Positions 36,498 to 45,923 of a stretch of 64,000 nucleotides of DNA are shown one piece after another. Every line of letters begins with the position of its first letter. Within the stretch, counting starts at the first letter, position 1. Source of the stretch: an uncultured Paraglaciecola sp. (GTDB taxonomy: Bacteria > Pseudomonadota > Gammaproteobacteria > Enterobacterales > Alteromonadaceae); NCBI GenBank assembly GCA_947498355.1, contig CANMKA010000016.1, forward strand, positions 1 through 64,000, written 5' to 3'. The notes under the pieces are model-generated. The model did not search any database. It was not told where the DNA came from and worked only from the letters and a program-made list of their open reading frames with translations. Both the position numbers and the translations under genes were made by a program.

Positions 36498-37373
36498 ATG
36501 CTATCAAAATATTTGTTCAAGCTATTCGCTGCCACCCTTGTATTTACTACTTTAACTGGGTGTGCATCATCGCCTAAAGTGCCAGCCGCTGCCGTTCCTC
36601 CTTTGAGCGTGCAATTGCATTCAGTAAAACACGCAGTGAAAGCTGATTTTAAAGGTACCTTAACCGCACTATCTGAAATGGGCTTTGCTGGCGTAGAGTT
36701 TGCGGGTAATTATGGCCCTTATGCAAACGACCCTGAAGGACTAAAAGCGTTTTTAGCCTCACTCAACCTTAAAGCTAGTGGCGCCCATTTAGGTACAAAA
36801 CAACTAAGAGGGGAACTAGGCAAGAAAAACCTAATGTTTCTAAAAGCCATAGGTGTAGAACTTGTTATCATTCCTCACGATGCCCGTGTAGACCAACCAG
36901 ACGAATTAGCGCCTATGGTTGAAGAATTTAGAGCCCTAACAAAAGTAGTTGAGTCTTTTGGATTAATGCTCGGCTACCATAATCATGCCAAGGAATTTGC
37001 TGGCTATTCAGAATCTACTTTCTGGGATTATTTAGCTCAAAATACACCCGATAACTTCGTGTTGCAGTTAGATGTTGGCTGGGCAAACTATGCAGACGCT
37101 AACCCCATTGATTATGTGAAGCGTTATCCGAATAGAACCTTAACCACCCACTACAAAATTCGTACTAAGAAAGACGAAGGCCCGAAGCCTGTGATCATAG
37201 GGCTCGACGATTTTAATTGGACAAAAATGATTAAAACCAATATCTCGGTGGGCGGAACTCAATGGATTGTAATTGAACAAGAGGAATATCCTCAAGCCTT
37301 AACACCTCTCGAAACTGTAGCAGCATCCATGCAAGGATTGCAGCGCATTATAGATGAGATGACTCAACCTTAG
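36498..37373 (+). CDS. Lipoprotein with sugar phosphate isomerase/epimerase-type TIM barrel
   Basis: This 291-residue protein has a lipoprotein signal (TLTGC, Cys22). A xylose-isomerase-like TIM barrel follows, with recognisable pieces PLSVQLHSVKHAVKADF, MGFAGVEFAGNYG, LGYHNHAKEF and LQLDVGWANYA. The His in YHNH, the Asp in LDVGW, the His in THYKI and the Glu in IVIEQEE match the usual metal ligand positions. Relatives are mostly cytoplasmic isomerases or epimerases, or exported members in polysaccharide loci. Here the signal puts it in the periplasm or at the outer membrane. The actual reaction is unknown. Confidence 0.8.
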   Translation: MLSKYLFKLFAATLVFTTLTGCASSPKVPAAAVPPLSVQLHSVKHAVKADFKGTLTALSEMGFAGVEFAGNYGPYANDPEGLKAFLASLNLKASGAHLGTKQLRGELGKKNLMFLKAIGVELVIIPHDARVDQPDELAPMVEEFRALTKVVESFGLMLGYHNHAKEFAGYSESTFWDYLAQNTPDNFVLQLDVGWANYADANPIDYVKRYPNRTLTTHYKIRTKKDEGPKPVIIGLDDFNWTKMIKTNISVGGTQWIVIEQEEYPQALTPLETVAASMQGLQRIIDEMTQP

Positions 37374-37486
37374 GGCTATGGAAAACCCGCTATTGAATAA
37401 TTCAGTCAGGCTAGTTTACACACCATATAGATGACCTAAGTTCCCCTATTGAGTGACTTAAATATAAGAATATAAGGAAACTTTAA

Positions 37487-38515
37487 ATGCCTACACAAAA
37501 TAAAATCGCATGGCTAGTCTCAAGTCTTATTAGCCTGACATCAATTTCCGTATTTGCCCATGATGGCGGGCACGATCAAGGTAACTATCAGGTCTCCAAA
37601 CATTGGCGCGATTTATCTTCTGGTAAAACCTCAATTGGTAAATCTCATGGTGAAATTGATGTAGCCAAAGACGGCACTTTTTATTTGAGTTTGATGAGTA
37701 CGCCCCAAATCAAAGGGGGACTTCACTTATACTCAGCCCAAGGGAAAAAAGTGGGGGAAGTAGAAAATGCCCCCGATGACTTTCATGGCTTCGTGATCCA
37801 CCAAGATCCAAATGGTAAAGAATATTTGTATGGTGCATCGTTAAGACATAAAAAGCTGATAAAAATGACCCTTGATGGCGAGATAATCTTAGAGGTAGAT
37901 GCAGCTAATGCTATTCCAGGTAAATATCACTTAGCCCAAACCAATGATGTGTCTTCGTCAAAACTGAAACTCACAGCCATTGACGTCGACCAAGATGGCA
38001 ATATGTATGTAGTAGATGGTTATAACCTTGATTACATTCATAAATTTAATCAATCTGGTCAATATATATCGACCTTTGGCGGACAGGACAGCCCGTACAA
38101 ATTTAATACCTGTCACAAAATCCGTATAGATCCTAGGTACACCCCTAACCGCTTACTGTGCACCGATCGCTCGAACGGCAGAATTGTGCATATGACCTTA
38201 AATGGGGCCTTGATCGGTGATTACGCCCGCAACTTGCGTCGCCCTAGTGCAGTCGACTTTTTTGGAGGTATCGCCGCCGTAGCGGAAATTAGTGGTCGCG
38301 TGAGTTTACTCGACAGAGCCGGAAACACAGTCGACACTCTGGGCACTAACGACAACAAAGACGAAATTAATACCAATGTTAGTAAACCCCATCAATGGCA
38401 AGAGGGTGTGTTTACTGCTCCTCATGGTATTACCTTTGATCATCAAGGCAATTTATTTGTCACAGAGTGGAATAAAACCGGACGCATAGTACGTTTTGAT
38501 TTAACCCAAAACTAG
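37487..38515 (+). CDS. Exported NHL-repeat/six-bladed beta-propeller protein
   Basis: This 342-residue protein has a signal peptide ending SVFA-HD, followed by a His/Asp-rich start (HDGGHDQGNY). Blade-like repeats include YLSLMSTP, DVDQDGNMYVVDGYNLDYIHKFN, GRIVHMTLNG and FDHQGNLFVTEWNKTGRIVRF. This is a six-bladed propeller of the NHL/SMP-30 type. Such proteins can be lactonases, lyases or binding scaffolds; nothing here fixes the role. It follows the TIM-barrel lipoprotein by 113 bases with its own AAGGA site. The pair may process a released sugar acid or lactone, which is a guess. Confidence 0.75.
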   Translation: MPTQNKIAWLVSSLISLTSISVFAHDGGHDQGNYQVSKHWRDLSSGKTSIGKSHGEIDVAKDGTFYLSLMSTPQIKGGLHLYSAQGKKVGEVENAPDDFHGFVIHQDPNGKEYLYGASLRHKKLIKMTLDGEIILEVDAANAIPGKYHLAQTNDVSSSKLKLTAIDVDQDGNMYVVDGYNLDYIHKFNQSGQYISTFGGQDSPYKFNTCHKIRIDPRYTPNRLLCTDRSNGRIVHMTLNGALIGDYARNLRRPSAVDFFGGIAAVAEISGRVSLLDRAGNTVDTLGTNDNKDEINTNVSKPHQWQEGVFTAPHGITFDHQGNLFVTEWNKTGRIVRFDLTQN

Positions 38516-38545
38516 TTCTGGATAGCAGGCTCAATTCGCAAATAA

Positions 38546-38592
38546 AGCAAGGAGGATCCCTTGGGCCAAGTGTCAGGAGATCCTGCTTTTTT
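38546..38592 (+). terminator. Possible terminator after propeller gene
   Basis: An imperfect hairpin (GGATCC near 38553 with GATCC near 38579, enclosing CTTGGGCCAAG) is followed by TGC and seven T residues. The stem is bulged, so this is a weak call. Confidence 0.45.
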
Positions 38593-38631
38593 TAAAACTT
38601 CTTACAGCAAGTCATCCCTTGTATATTCAAA

Positions 38632-39870
38632 CTAGAGCACTGAATCAAGTAATTCATCTGCCCAAACCAAGCCTTGCCAGTAGGTACTGTCTAAAAGGTG
38701 CCTATTAATAGCGCAAACACTATCATCTAAGGTTTGTCGCTCTAACATTTGCAAGGTACTCAGCAACTCCCCCATTTCACCAGAATGAAAATTAAGTGCA
38801 TCAATTAACGCAGGATCCAAATGCAAGCAAGCGGTAACTTGACCCATTTCGATCCCAAGGGCCGCATCTATGCCAGAAAATAACCCCAATGAAAAATAAT
38901 CGTTTGGATTATTCTTCCCTGCACTCACTGCATACAACTCTAACGCTTTAGCTCGGCTCAACAAGGTTCTAAATAGCTCAATAGGCTGTTGTGAATCTGA
39001 AGTAAGCAAAAGTACGATCGCCCACTTTTTGACCGCTTCAATACCCAGTAACACCACAGCTTCTCGGACGTTGGAAATTTTTCTAACAAACGCAAACAAA
39101 GAGCTATTCACCAACAATAAAATCTTCATTGCCATGCGCGGATCACAGATAATAAGATCTGTCACCTCGTCAACTGAGATATCATCACGAGTGAGTTCTG
39201 ACAGCAATTTTAAAGTAACCTGCTGACTGGCTGGGACTTTCGTGCCGTGTACAAGTTTGGGCCGCTCTATAAAGTAGCCTTGAAACAATTCAAAGCCCAA
39301 GGCTTTGTATTGATCGAAGACCTGCTGATTTTCGACCTTTTCAGCCAATAACCTAAACGGAAAATTCCTTAAATGCTTAATCTGCTCTTCAACTTTTTCT
39401 ATTGAACACTCCAAAACATCTATTTTCACGTAAGACACAAGAGGCAGAAACGCCTCGCGTTCTGGCTCAAACACGTAGTCATCTAGGGCAAAGTCAAACC
39501 CTTGGGTACGCAGTGATTTAATTTTTTCGAGTACTTTGGGGGTGGCGGGCACAGTTTCTAAAATTTCTAAAACAATCTGAGTGGAATGACTGGGAAAAAA
39601 ACTCGGAGAATGAATAAATTGTTCATCAACATTAATAAAAATTTTCCGGTTAGCTAATGCCACTTCATCGAGAATACTGGTGTAGACATTACTTAATAAC
39701 TCTTGGGTTGCCCCCATGCCGTCCTGGCTTTGGGTAATATCGTAAGTCGTGCCCCGATACAACACCTCGAAACCATAAAGTTGGCTGTGCTCATCAAGAA
39801 TAGATTGCCTCGCAAGTAATACTCGTGGGTTATCAGCTTGGGGATTTATCGATGTAGCAGTGTTGGTCAT
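38632..39870 (-). CDS. EAL-HDOD signalling protein (YuxH type)
   Basis: This 412-residue cytoplasmic protein has an N-terminal EAL-like domain (about 18-205) and a C-terminal HDOD domain (about 210-405). The EAL signature is EVL in YGFEVLYRG. Other motif pieces are ILEILETV, FALDDYVF, YVKIDVL, LAEKVE and QGYFIERP. Several cyclic-di-GMP phosphodiesterase positions are thus kept, but the signature is degenerate, and EAL-HDOD proteins often act by binding rather than by catalysis. It is convergent with the propeller gene and apparently unrelated to sugar breakdown, though it might link surface life to the locus. Confidence 0.88.
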   Translation of the reverse strand: MTNTATSINPQADNPRVLLARQSILDEHSQLYGFEVLYRGTTYDITQSQDGMGATQELLSNVYTSILDEVALANRKIFINVDEQFIHSPSFFPSHSTQIVLEILETVPATPKVLEKIKSLRTQGFDFALDDYVFEPEREAFLPLVSYVKIDVLECSIEKVEEQIKHLRNFPFRLLAEKVENQQVFDQYKALGFELFQGYFIERPKLVHGTKVPASQQVTLKLLSELTRDDISVDEVTDLIICDPRMAMKILLLVNSSLFAFVRKISNVREAVVLLGIEAVKKWAIVLLLTSDSQQPIELFRTLLSRAKALELYAVSAGKNNPNDYFSLGLFSGIDAALGIEMGQVTACLHLDPALIDALNFHSGEMGELLSTLQMLERQTLDDSVCAINRHLLDSTYWQGLVWADELLDSVL

Positions 39871-40236
39871 ACAAATTGCTCTCTGATATTCAATATTTAC
39901 CCCTAATTGGATAACAAGTTACGTTCTAATGGCTATTTTTCATTATTACTGGGTTAAAATCACTAAGTTAAATTTACTGGATTAGCTTCGTTTGCAGCAG
40001 ACTCACTATTGACTCAAAAATCTGCTTTGCGCTAAAAAAAACCAAACTAGCGCCTCAATGAAACCTTAAACTTGAAAGTTTTTTGAGCTAGCTAACGTCT
40101 AATCGAGAGTTAAGGTTATTAATAAAGCGGATCCTGTCGGCCCTAAATATAGCCTTAAATAATTATCGTGCCAGTTACTATTTAGGGCACGCCCTAGTCT
40201 AAATAGACAAATTAAATGCTATCTCATGAGCTATCC
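39871..40236. other. Intergenic region with a 10-bp inverted repeat
   Basis: This 366-base stretch between two minus-strand genes shows no gene. GCCCTAAATA (40140-40149) and TATTTAGGGC (40179-40188) form a hairpin with a 29-base loop and no T-tract, about 50 bases past the lyase stop. The left half should hold the promoter of the EAL-HDOD gene. Confidence 0.4.
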
Positions 40237-43065
40237 TTATCTTTCCATTATGGCTGAAGACCTTGTTCCCGTTTCTAGGGTATGGCCTTGATAACCTAGT
40301 TTCTTCCCGTCCCCTATATATAAAAGCACCTTAGTCATTTCGGGTGAGGAGCCTTGAAGAGAATCGTCTTGACCTAGGCCATCTTGGCTGTGATGACTAG
40401 CGAATGCGTGCTTAGAAATACGTCTAACCATAGCCATACGGCCTGTAAAGCTTATGCCCAGCGCCTCAATATGCGTTTTGCTGTTGGCCTCGTCACTCAC
40501 AATAATAATATCTTGAATGTAGCCATCCGCTGTTTGACTATTAATCACAGTTCCTAGGTATTGTTCTCCTTGCTCAAGGTTGTAGGTACTGAGCACCTTG
40601 GATCCTGCGCCTACAGTGGGCTCATACACCACAGCATAAGGCTGTTGCCATGTTGAGCCATATCGACGTAAAGTCATTACTTGCGTGGGCTTTTTATCAT
40701 ACCCAAAAGACACGCCTGGTGTACTAGGCCCTTTAGCGACACTCAACTCTAATGGTGTATGACTAGCGGGTACATAAGCAAACATAGATACGTTTGGGTC
40801 ATCTAACGAAAACCTTACTTTAAACCCGTCCGAATTAGGCTCAGTCAGTTGAACTTGTTTAAACCAGTGCCAACCCGGCTCTTGATATTTGTCTTGAGTC
40901 CGCGATTGATAGCGCTGAGGGGCTGATTTTAGGGTAACGGGCTGTCCATCTAACTTAGTGACCTGAAGATGGTCTCCTAAGTTGTGATAAAGATAATCGC
41001 TGTATTGCGTAGCGTCTGTGGATTGCGCTCTAAATACATCTAAATAGTACCCCGAATCTGGCCCGGTTCTTATCATAGTTACGCAGCGTTGATGTTGCCC
41101 TTTGTTGTAGGTATCGTTAAGGCTTTGACAACTAAAACTCACTTTGTCAGAAAGTGGCTGTTGATTGGGCTTAGGCTCCAATGCCAATAATTGGGTGTTA
41201 TTCATCACCCCCTTCCAGCTTTTACTTCTATCTCCCCACTTAGCTTGACCATTAATGATAACGGTATTATGAGAAGCGGGGTTAACGGCATAGGTATTAT
41301 GGACAGGTTTGCCGTATCCGCCCGATCCAAAATCTGGTGCCATTACCATCCCCGCACCATACAGCTCCATATCCAAACCAGACGCATGGGCATGTACGTA
41401 GGTCGCACCGCCTGTGTAATACATGAGTCCGTTTTGTATGACATTAGGCGTATGGTAATTACGCTGCATGACAATCCCCCCATGCGAAATATGCAAGCTT
41501 GTTAGTTTTTCAGGAGCAAGTGGCTCAGCATTTCTTGCGGTCTGTTTTTTTCCTTTTTCCTCTGCGTTAACTTCACCCAGATCCACACCACGGAGCAAAT
41601 TTAAGGGAGAGGTGTAGCCCAATCGAGTAGTCTGAATACTGGGCCTGTGATCTCCACCTTTTTGCTGAATGTAAGCCATAAAATTCTTGGCTCGCCTTAC
41701 ATAGTCAGGGCGTTTGGCACTAATGGCTGCACTGGCTAACACTTGGAACAAGTCGTAGTAGGCAGGTACAGTCCGAACGGAGTCACCAAACGTCATCATT
41801 TTTTGGTTGGGGTATTCCATATTATGAAATACAAACGGCCCATCAAGCATACTAGGTTTGATGCTAAACACATCAACCCCAAGCAATGCTTGATTGCGCC
41901 CTAAGGTATCCATCATGCTGAGTATTCGTTTTGACACATCAAACGCATATAAAATTGACTCTGGCCAGATATTCTCTGAGGTAAAATTATCTAATGACCA
42001 TAGAAACGCATCATGATTAGCGGTTCCTTTAACGAAGAACTGCTCAAACAAGGCTTCTCGCTTAGCTTTATCCTTAATCACCAATAAATTATTTAAAATG
42101 GCATCGCCTTCAAGAATCGACCAATTGGTTTCGACTATGCCTTTATCCAACGTAATTTTGGCCAATTTCGCAAACACCTCTTGAGCCAGGTGATCATCAA
42201 AAGGCTTGCGTGTTTTTGATACTGCATCAAATACCCGAGTCTGCTCATGATTGAGATAGTCGTGGATCAAATCGTATATCACAGGGAATAAAGGCATAGT
42301 GATACGTGCATCACGTAAATAGTTGGTAATGATTATACCGCTGGCATGTGATCTTGGTGTGCGCACCGAATTCATGTAATGCAAAGGCTCAACAAAGGCC
42401 CACAAAATATCCGCAGCGAGCTGAGCATATTCTTGTTTACCTGTGAGGTAATACAAGACCGCTGAATCTGTACCCAAGGCTAAAATATCTGTGTACACAG
42501 TGCGTAAATGTCGGGCTAAGTAAGGGACATATTCTGTAGATTGCGTGCCTGCAACTTTTAGTGTCATTCCGTAAAAGGGATCGGCATTATACGGCGGTAG
42601 GTCGTCGATTTTGGGTGCCACAAAAGGCTTACCGGTTTTCGAACGAATAGCAAAATCAAAACTACGGTGTAAAGTCGGAATAGGCGCACGGCCACTCGTC
42701 CTAAAAGGTGCGCCTTGTGGCAAATCATTAGCGTCATGGTCGGGATTTTGACCAATAGTCACATCCGTGTAGTGATTACCATTCCATGTGCGCGGAATGC
42801 GTGATAGCAAAAATTCAGGTGTATGTTTATGCCGCTCGCTATATGGATTAACACGTTTTTCTAATTGTTGTTTTAAGGATTTTGCCCATTGATACCGCTG
42901 AATATTATCCAAAATTCGCTTTTTATCGTGACCATTTACCCAAATTCGGGGAAAGCTCTGTGAAGAGGTTTCGTTTGTCACTTCGTGATTGATGTTCTGG
43001 CTAAAAACAAGGGAGCTCATACCTAAAGCCATAGCTAGTAACAAACAGCTAATACTTGTCTGCAT
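40237..43065 (-). CDS. Large heparinase II/III-like protein, probable polysaccharide lyase
   Basis: This 942-residue secreted protein has a signal peptide ending SSLVFS-QN. A large alpha/alpha toroid (about 40-480) is followed by beta-sandwich heparinase II/III-type domains. Candidate catalytic parts are IVETNWSILEGDAILNN, with the Asn-Trp pair common in the toroid of these lyases, and TYVHAHASGLDMELYGAGMVMAPDFG, with the His-rich metal site. It is longer than the heparinase-like protein at 7487 and shares little obvious sequence with it. Substrate is inferred as a uronate polymer, probably ulvan. ATG 43065 follows a strong AAGGAG. It starts only 43 bases after modC with no terminator visible between them. 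Confidence 0.8.
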   Translation of the reverse strand: MQTSISCLLLAMALGMSSLVFSQNINHEVTNETSSQSFPRIWVNGHDKKRILDNIQRYQWAKSLKQQLEKRVNPYSERHKHTPEFLLSRIPRTWNGNHYTDVTIGQNPDHDANDLPQGAPFRTSGRAPIPTLHRSFDFAIRSKTGKPFVAPKIDDLPPYNADPFYGMTLKVAGTQSTEYVPYLARHLRTVYTDILALGTDSAVLYYLTGKQEYAQLAADILWAFVEPLHYMNSVRTPRSHASGIIITNYLRDARITMPLFPVIYDLIHDYLNHEQTRVFDAVSKTRKPFDDHLAQEVFAKLAKITLDKGIVETNWSILEGDAILNNLLVIKDKAKREALFEQFFVKGTANHDAFLWSLDNFTSENIWPESILYAFDVSKRILSMMDTLGRNQALLGVDVFSIKPSMLDGPFVFHNMEYPNQKMMTFGDSVRTVPAYYDLFQVLASAAISAKRPDYVRRAKNFMAYIQQKGGDHRPSIQTTRLGYTSPLNLLRGVDLGEVNAEEKGKKQTARNAEPLAPEKLTSLHISHGGIVMQRNYHTPNVIQNGLMYYTGGATYVHAHASGLDMELYGAGMVMAPDFGSGGYGKPVHNTYAVNPASHNTVIINGQAKWGDRSKSWKGVMNNTQLLALEPKPNQQPLSDKVSFSCQSLNDTYNKGQHQRCVTMIRTGPDSGYYLDVFRAQSTDATQYSDYLYHNLGDHLQVTKLDGQPVTLKSAPQRYQSRTQDKYQEPGWHWFKQVQLTEPNSDGFKVRFSLDDPNVSMFAYVPASHTPLELSVAKGPSTPGVSFGYDKKPTQVMTLRRYGSTWQQPYAVVYEPTVGAGSKVLSTYNLEQGEQYLGTVINSQTADGYIQDIIIVSDEANSKTHIEALGISFTGRMAMVRRISKHAFASHHSQDGLGQDDSLQGSSPEMTKVLLYIGDGKKLGYQGHTLETGTRSSAIMER

Positions 43066-43108
43066 TTACATTTACTCCTTCAAAAATAATATCTTTGTAA
43101 AGGTTGAT

Positions 43109-44203
43109 TTAATTAACAATGGCGACAGACTTAACCGATGCCCAAAGGCTACGTCTGGGCTGAATATTGAGTTCATGCAACGACCTTAACGTCACGCTAA
43201 CCAACAAGGTTTCATCTCCGGCCTTAACCCGAACCAATCGCAGGGCCGGATGACTACCTGAACCAAAATCAATCACCTCTACAGGCATATGATTAAGCAT
43301 ACTCGAACCTTGGGGCTTAACGTCACTCAAGCTCACATCAGAGGCCAACACCCTTAACGTTAAAAACTGACCAAGTTCATAACCTAAATCTGTAATCCAT
43401 AAAAAGCAGCCATTACACTGAACCTTGACCAGATGATAATTGGTTTGCTTTTCAATCACTTTAGCGGTCAATATGCTACCCATGCCATGGGTTGAAACCA
43501 ATTTACTGTCTAAGGTCGACGATAACTCAGACAAACTTCCTTGCGCAGTAATTTCACCTTGCTCAAGCACTATTGCGCGATCTGCTAACGAAACCACTTC
43601 GTCTACCGAGTGGGTAACGTACAAAATGGGGATCGAAAACTCACTGGCTAAACTCTCTAAATAAGGCAGAATTTCTTGCTTGCGAGGCCCATCTAGAGAA
43701 GACAAAGGTTCATCCATCAGTAATAACTGAGGCTGAGTTAATAAAGCTCTGGCAATCGCCACACGTTGACGCTCTCCTCCAGACAACTCACTGGGTAGTT
43801 GCTGTAATTTATGCTCAATACCCAACACAGACAGAACTTTGCTGAACTGCCCAGATGTTGACTTCAATAAGCTGCGCTTGCGTCCGTACTCTAGGTTGCC
43901 CTTCACAGTTAAATGCTCAAATAAGCTTGGCTCTTGAAATACATAGCCTATATTGCGCTTATGGGTAGGCACAGAGTGTGTGCCGTTTAACCAAGCTTGT
44001 CCTGCAAACTGTATGGATCCCGTTACCTTAGTTTCGAGCCCAGCAATGCAACGCAGTAAACTGGTTTTCCCCGAACCAGAATGACCGATAATTGCCGTCA
44101 CTCCCTTGGCAGGCAAACTACACTTTACAGCCAAAGCAAACGCAGCGTTTGAGGGCTGGGATATACTGAACCTTATGTCTAGTAGCAAATCTGTCACCGT
44201 CAT
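43109..44203 (-). CDS. modC: Molybdate ABC transporter ATP-binding protein
   Basis: This 364-residue ATPase powers molybdate uptake. Walker A is [10 protein letters not shown], the ABC signature [16 protein letters not shown], Walker [13 protein letters not shown], and the switch His lies in YVTHSVDEV. The C-terminal ~130 residues form the molybdate-binding MOP/TOBE domain ([20 protein letters not shown]), which distinguishes ModC from other ATPases. It overlaps modB by four bases (ATGA). Confidence 0.95.
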   Translation of the reverse strand: MTVTDLLLDIRFSISQPSNAAFALAVKCSLPAKGVTAIIGHSGSGKTSLLRCIAGLETKVTGSIQFAGQAWLNGTHSVPTHKRNIGYVFQEPSLFEHLTVKGNLEYGRKRSLLKSTSGQFSKVLSVLGIEHKLQQLPSELSGGERQRVAIARALLTQPQLLLMDEPLSSLDGPRKQEILPYLESLASEFSIPILYVTHSVDEVVSLADRAIVLEQGEITAQGSLSELSSTLDSKLVSTHGMGSILTAKVIEKQTNYHLVKVQCNGCFLWITDLGYELGQFLTLRVLASDVSLSDVKPQGSSMLNHMPVEVIDFGSGSHPALRLVRVKAGDETLLVSVTLRSLHELNIQPRRSLWASVKSVAIVN

Positions 44204-44910
44204 CCCCTGTCCTGCTTAGCGCGATTGAACAAGCGTGTCGTATTTCGATTGCCCGTCACACCGTATAGTCCGAGTAACACGACAAACGAAAACACTAGCA
44301 TCAGCAGAGACAAACTATGGGCGTTGGCATAGTCCAAGGCTTCTACATGGTCATATATTTGCACCGATACCACTTTGGTCTCCCCAGGGATATTCCCCCC
44401 AATCATTAACACTATGCCAAATTCCCCAACCGTATGGGCAAACCCCAATACAGCAGCCGTTATAAACCCAGGCTTGGCTAAGGGTAAAACAACACTAAAA
44501 AAGCGATCGATAGGGCCAGCGCCCAAAGTTGCTGCTACTTCTATTGGGCGCTCTCCTATGCTCTCAATAGCATTTTGTATTGGCTGCACCACAAACGGCA
44601 AAGAATACAACATAGACGCAATCACTAAACCCGAGTAAGTAAAAGGTAAGGTGCCTAAACCTAATTGGGTAGTAACTTCGCCAATTATCCCGTTTGGCCC
44701 CATAGCCACAAGTAAGTAAAAACCTAACACTGTGGGAGGTAATACCAAGGGTAAAGCCACTATGGCGCTTACTGGGCCTTTTAATCGAGACGTTGTTTTA
44801 GCTAACCACCAACTTAAAGGCGTGCATACAATTAACAGCAACAGCGTCACAGTCGTGGCTAGTTTTAGAGTTAACAAAAGAGTTTGTAAATCAGATTCGG
44901 ATAGTGTCAT
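44200..44910 (-). CDS. modB: Molybdate ABC transporter permease
   Basis: This 236-residue inner-membrane protein has about five to six helices. The permease signature for contact with the ATPase reads [26 protein letters not shown]. Other ModB-typical pieces are [19 protein letters not shown] and [17 protein letters not shown]. Position between modA and modC and the 4-base overlap with modC show a standard operon. Confidence 0.95.
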   Translation of the reverse strand: MTLSESDLQTLLLTLKLATTVTLLLLIVCTPLSWWLAKTTSRLKGPVSAIVALPLVLPPTVLGFYLLVAMGPNGIIGEVTTQLGLGTLPFTYSGLVIASMLYSLPFVVQPIQNAIESIGERPIEVAATLGAGPIDRFFSVVLPLAKPGFITAAVLGFAHTVGEFGIVLMIGGNIPGETKVVSVQIYDHVEALDYANAHSLSLLMLVFSFVVLLGLYGVTGNRNTTRLFNRAKQDRG

Positions 44911-44916
44911 AAAGGT

Positions 44917-45789
44917 CTACTTGAGAGCAGATGAAGAGGTGCTGTAACCATATTCACGAATAATGGTGCGAGCCTCTTCAGTTTGGATAAAACGCAAAAA
45001 CGCTTGAGCTGCAGGGTTAGCCGCGCCGCGCTTTAGCATAACAGCCATTTGTAATATGGGGCCATGCAAGTGTTCTGGAAGCAACCAATATGAACCATTT
45101 AAGCCACTCGGGTTGAGGGTTAATTGAGACAGCGCAATAAAGCCTAAATCAACATTACCAGAGCGCACAAATTGAAAGGTTTGTGAGATATTTTCTGCCA
45201 TTATCCAACTAGATCGCGTTTGCGCAGTTATCGCCAAGCTGTCTAAAACCTCAACCGACGCCTGTCCATAAGGTGCTAGCCTTGGATTAGCTATGGCCAA
45301 ACGACTAAATTTGAAGCCTTTCAATCGTTTTTGATAGTCATGGATATTTTGTTCATTGTCTTGCAATGTACTTTTTGGGTATTCACTATTGTTAAATGTA
45401 GAGGTCTCTACACTATGCGCCCTAGGCATTTTATCGCTGAATAAATCAGCGCTAGCCGACCAAAGCACTAAACGCCCTGTGGCGTAAATAATGCCCTCAC
45501 CTTCTGTTAACTTAGTATTTGCGATTAGTTGTAGAGGTTTAATTTGATCTGCAGAAAAAAACACATCGAAAGGCGCACCATGAATAATCTGTGCATAGAG
45601 TTTACCCGAGGAACCAAATGACACACCAATAGTATGGGTCGAGTTAGCTTCAAAATCCTTAACCAAGGCTCTCATAGTTGGAATAAAGTTTGACGCTACC
45701 GCCACTTGCGCATGTCCCGCCCTACTCCATTCGGACCAAAGACATAACAAGAACATAAACATTGGTATAATTTTTAATCGACTGACCAC
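44917..45789 (-). CDS. modA: Molybdate ABC transporter substrate-binding protein
   Basis: This 290-residue periplasmic binding protein has a signal peptide ending SRAGHA. ModA motifs include VAVASNFIPTMRALV, SFGSSGKLYAQI, GAPFDVFFSAD, RLAIANPRLAPYGQA and VDLGFIALSQ. Compared with usual ModA it carries about 40 extra residues between LVLWSASADLF and FSRLAIANP, Asn/Ser/Lys-rich and probably a surface loop. The start is a GTG at 45789; an internal ATG at 45762 would shorten the signal peptide. Confidence 0.92.
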   Translation of the reverse strand: MVSRLKIIPMFMFLLCLWSEWSRAGHAQVAVASNFIPTMRALVKDFEANSTHTIGVSFGSSGKLYAQIIHGAPFDVFFSADQIKPLQLIANTKLTEGEGIIYATGRLVLWSASADLFSDKMPRAHSVETSTFNNSEYPKSTLQDNEQNIHDYQKRLKGFKFSRLAIANPRLAPYGQASVEVLDSLAITAQTRSSWIMAENISQTFQFVRSGNVDLGFIALSQLTLNPSGLNGSYWLLPEHLHGPILQMAVMLKRGAANPAAQAFLRFIQTEEARTIIREYGYSTSSSALK

Positions 45790-45814
45790 TAACCCACGCG
45801 TTAATCATTGTAAA

Positions 45815-45832
45815 AAAGCCCCATATGGCTTT
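45815..45832 (-). promoter_or_regulatory. Leader hairpin before modA
   Basis: On the minus strand AAAGCC pairs with GGCTTT around a 6-base loop and is followed by five T, 26 bases before the modA start. It may be a weak attenuator or simply a terminator-like accident. TTATATTG next to it recalls half of a ModE site, but a second half is not clear. Confidence 0.3.
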
Positions 45833-45923
45833 ATATTGAAGCATAGGTATGGCTATCACAAGCTCTCATTGGTAACAAATATACAGTTCGATTAACGACT
45901 CTCTCACGGGACCAACCACACTA

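Noticed and set aside
45790..45923. Molybdenum cofactor riboswitch upstream of modA
   Set aside because: The leader is too short and shows only one small hairpin.
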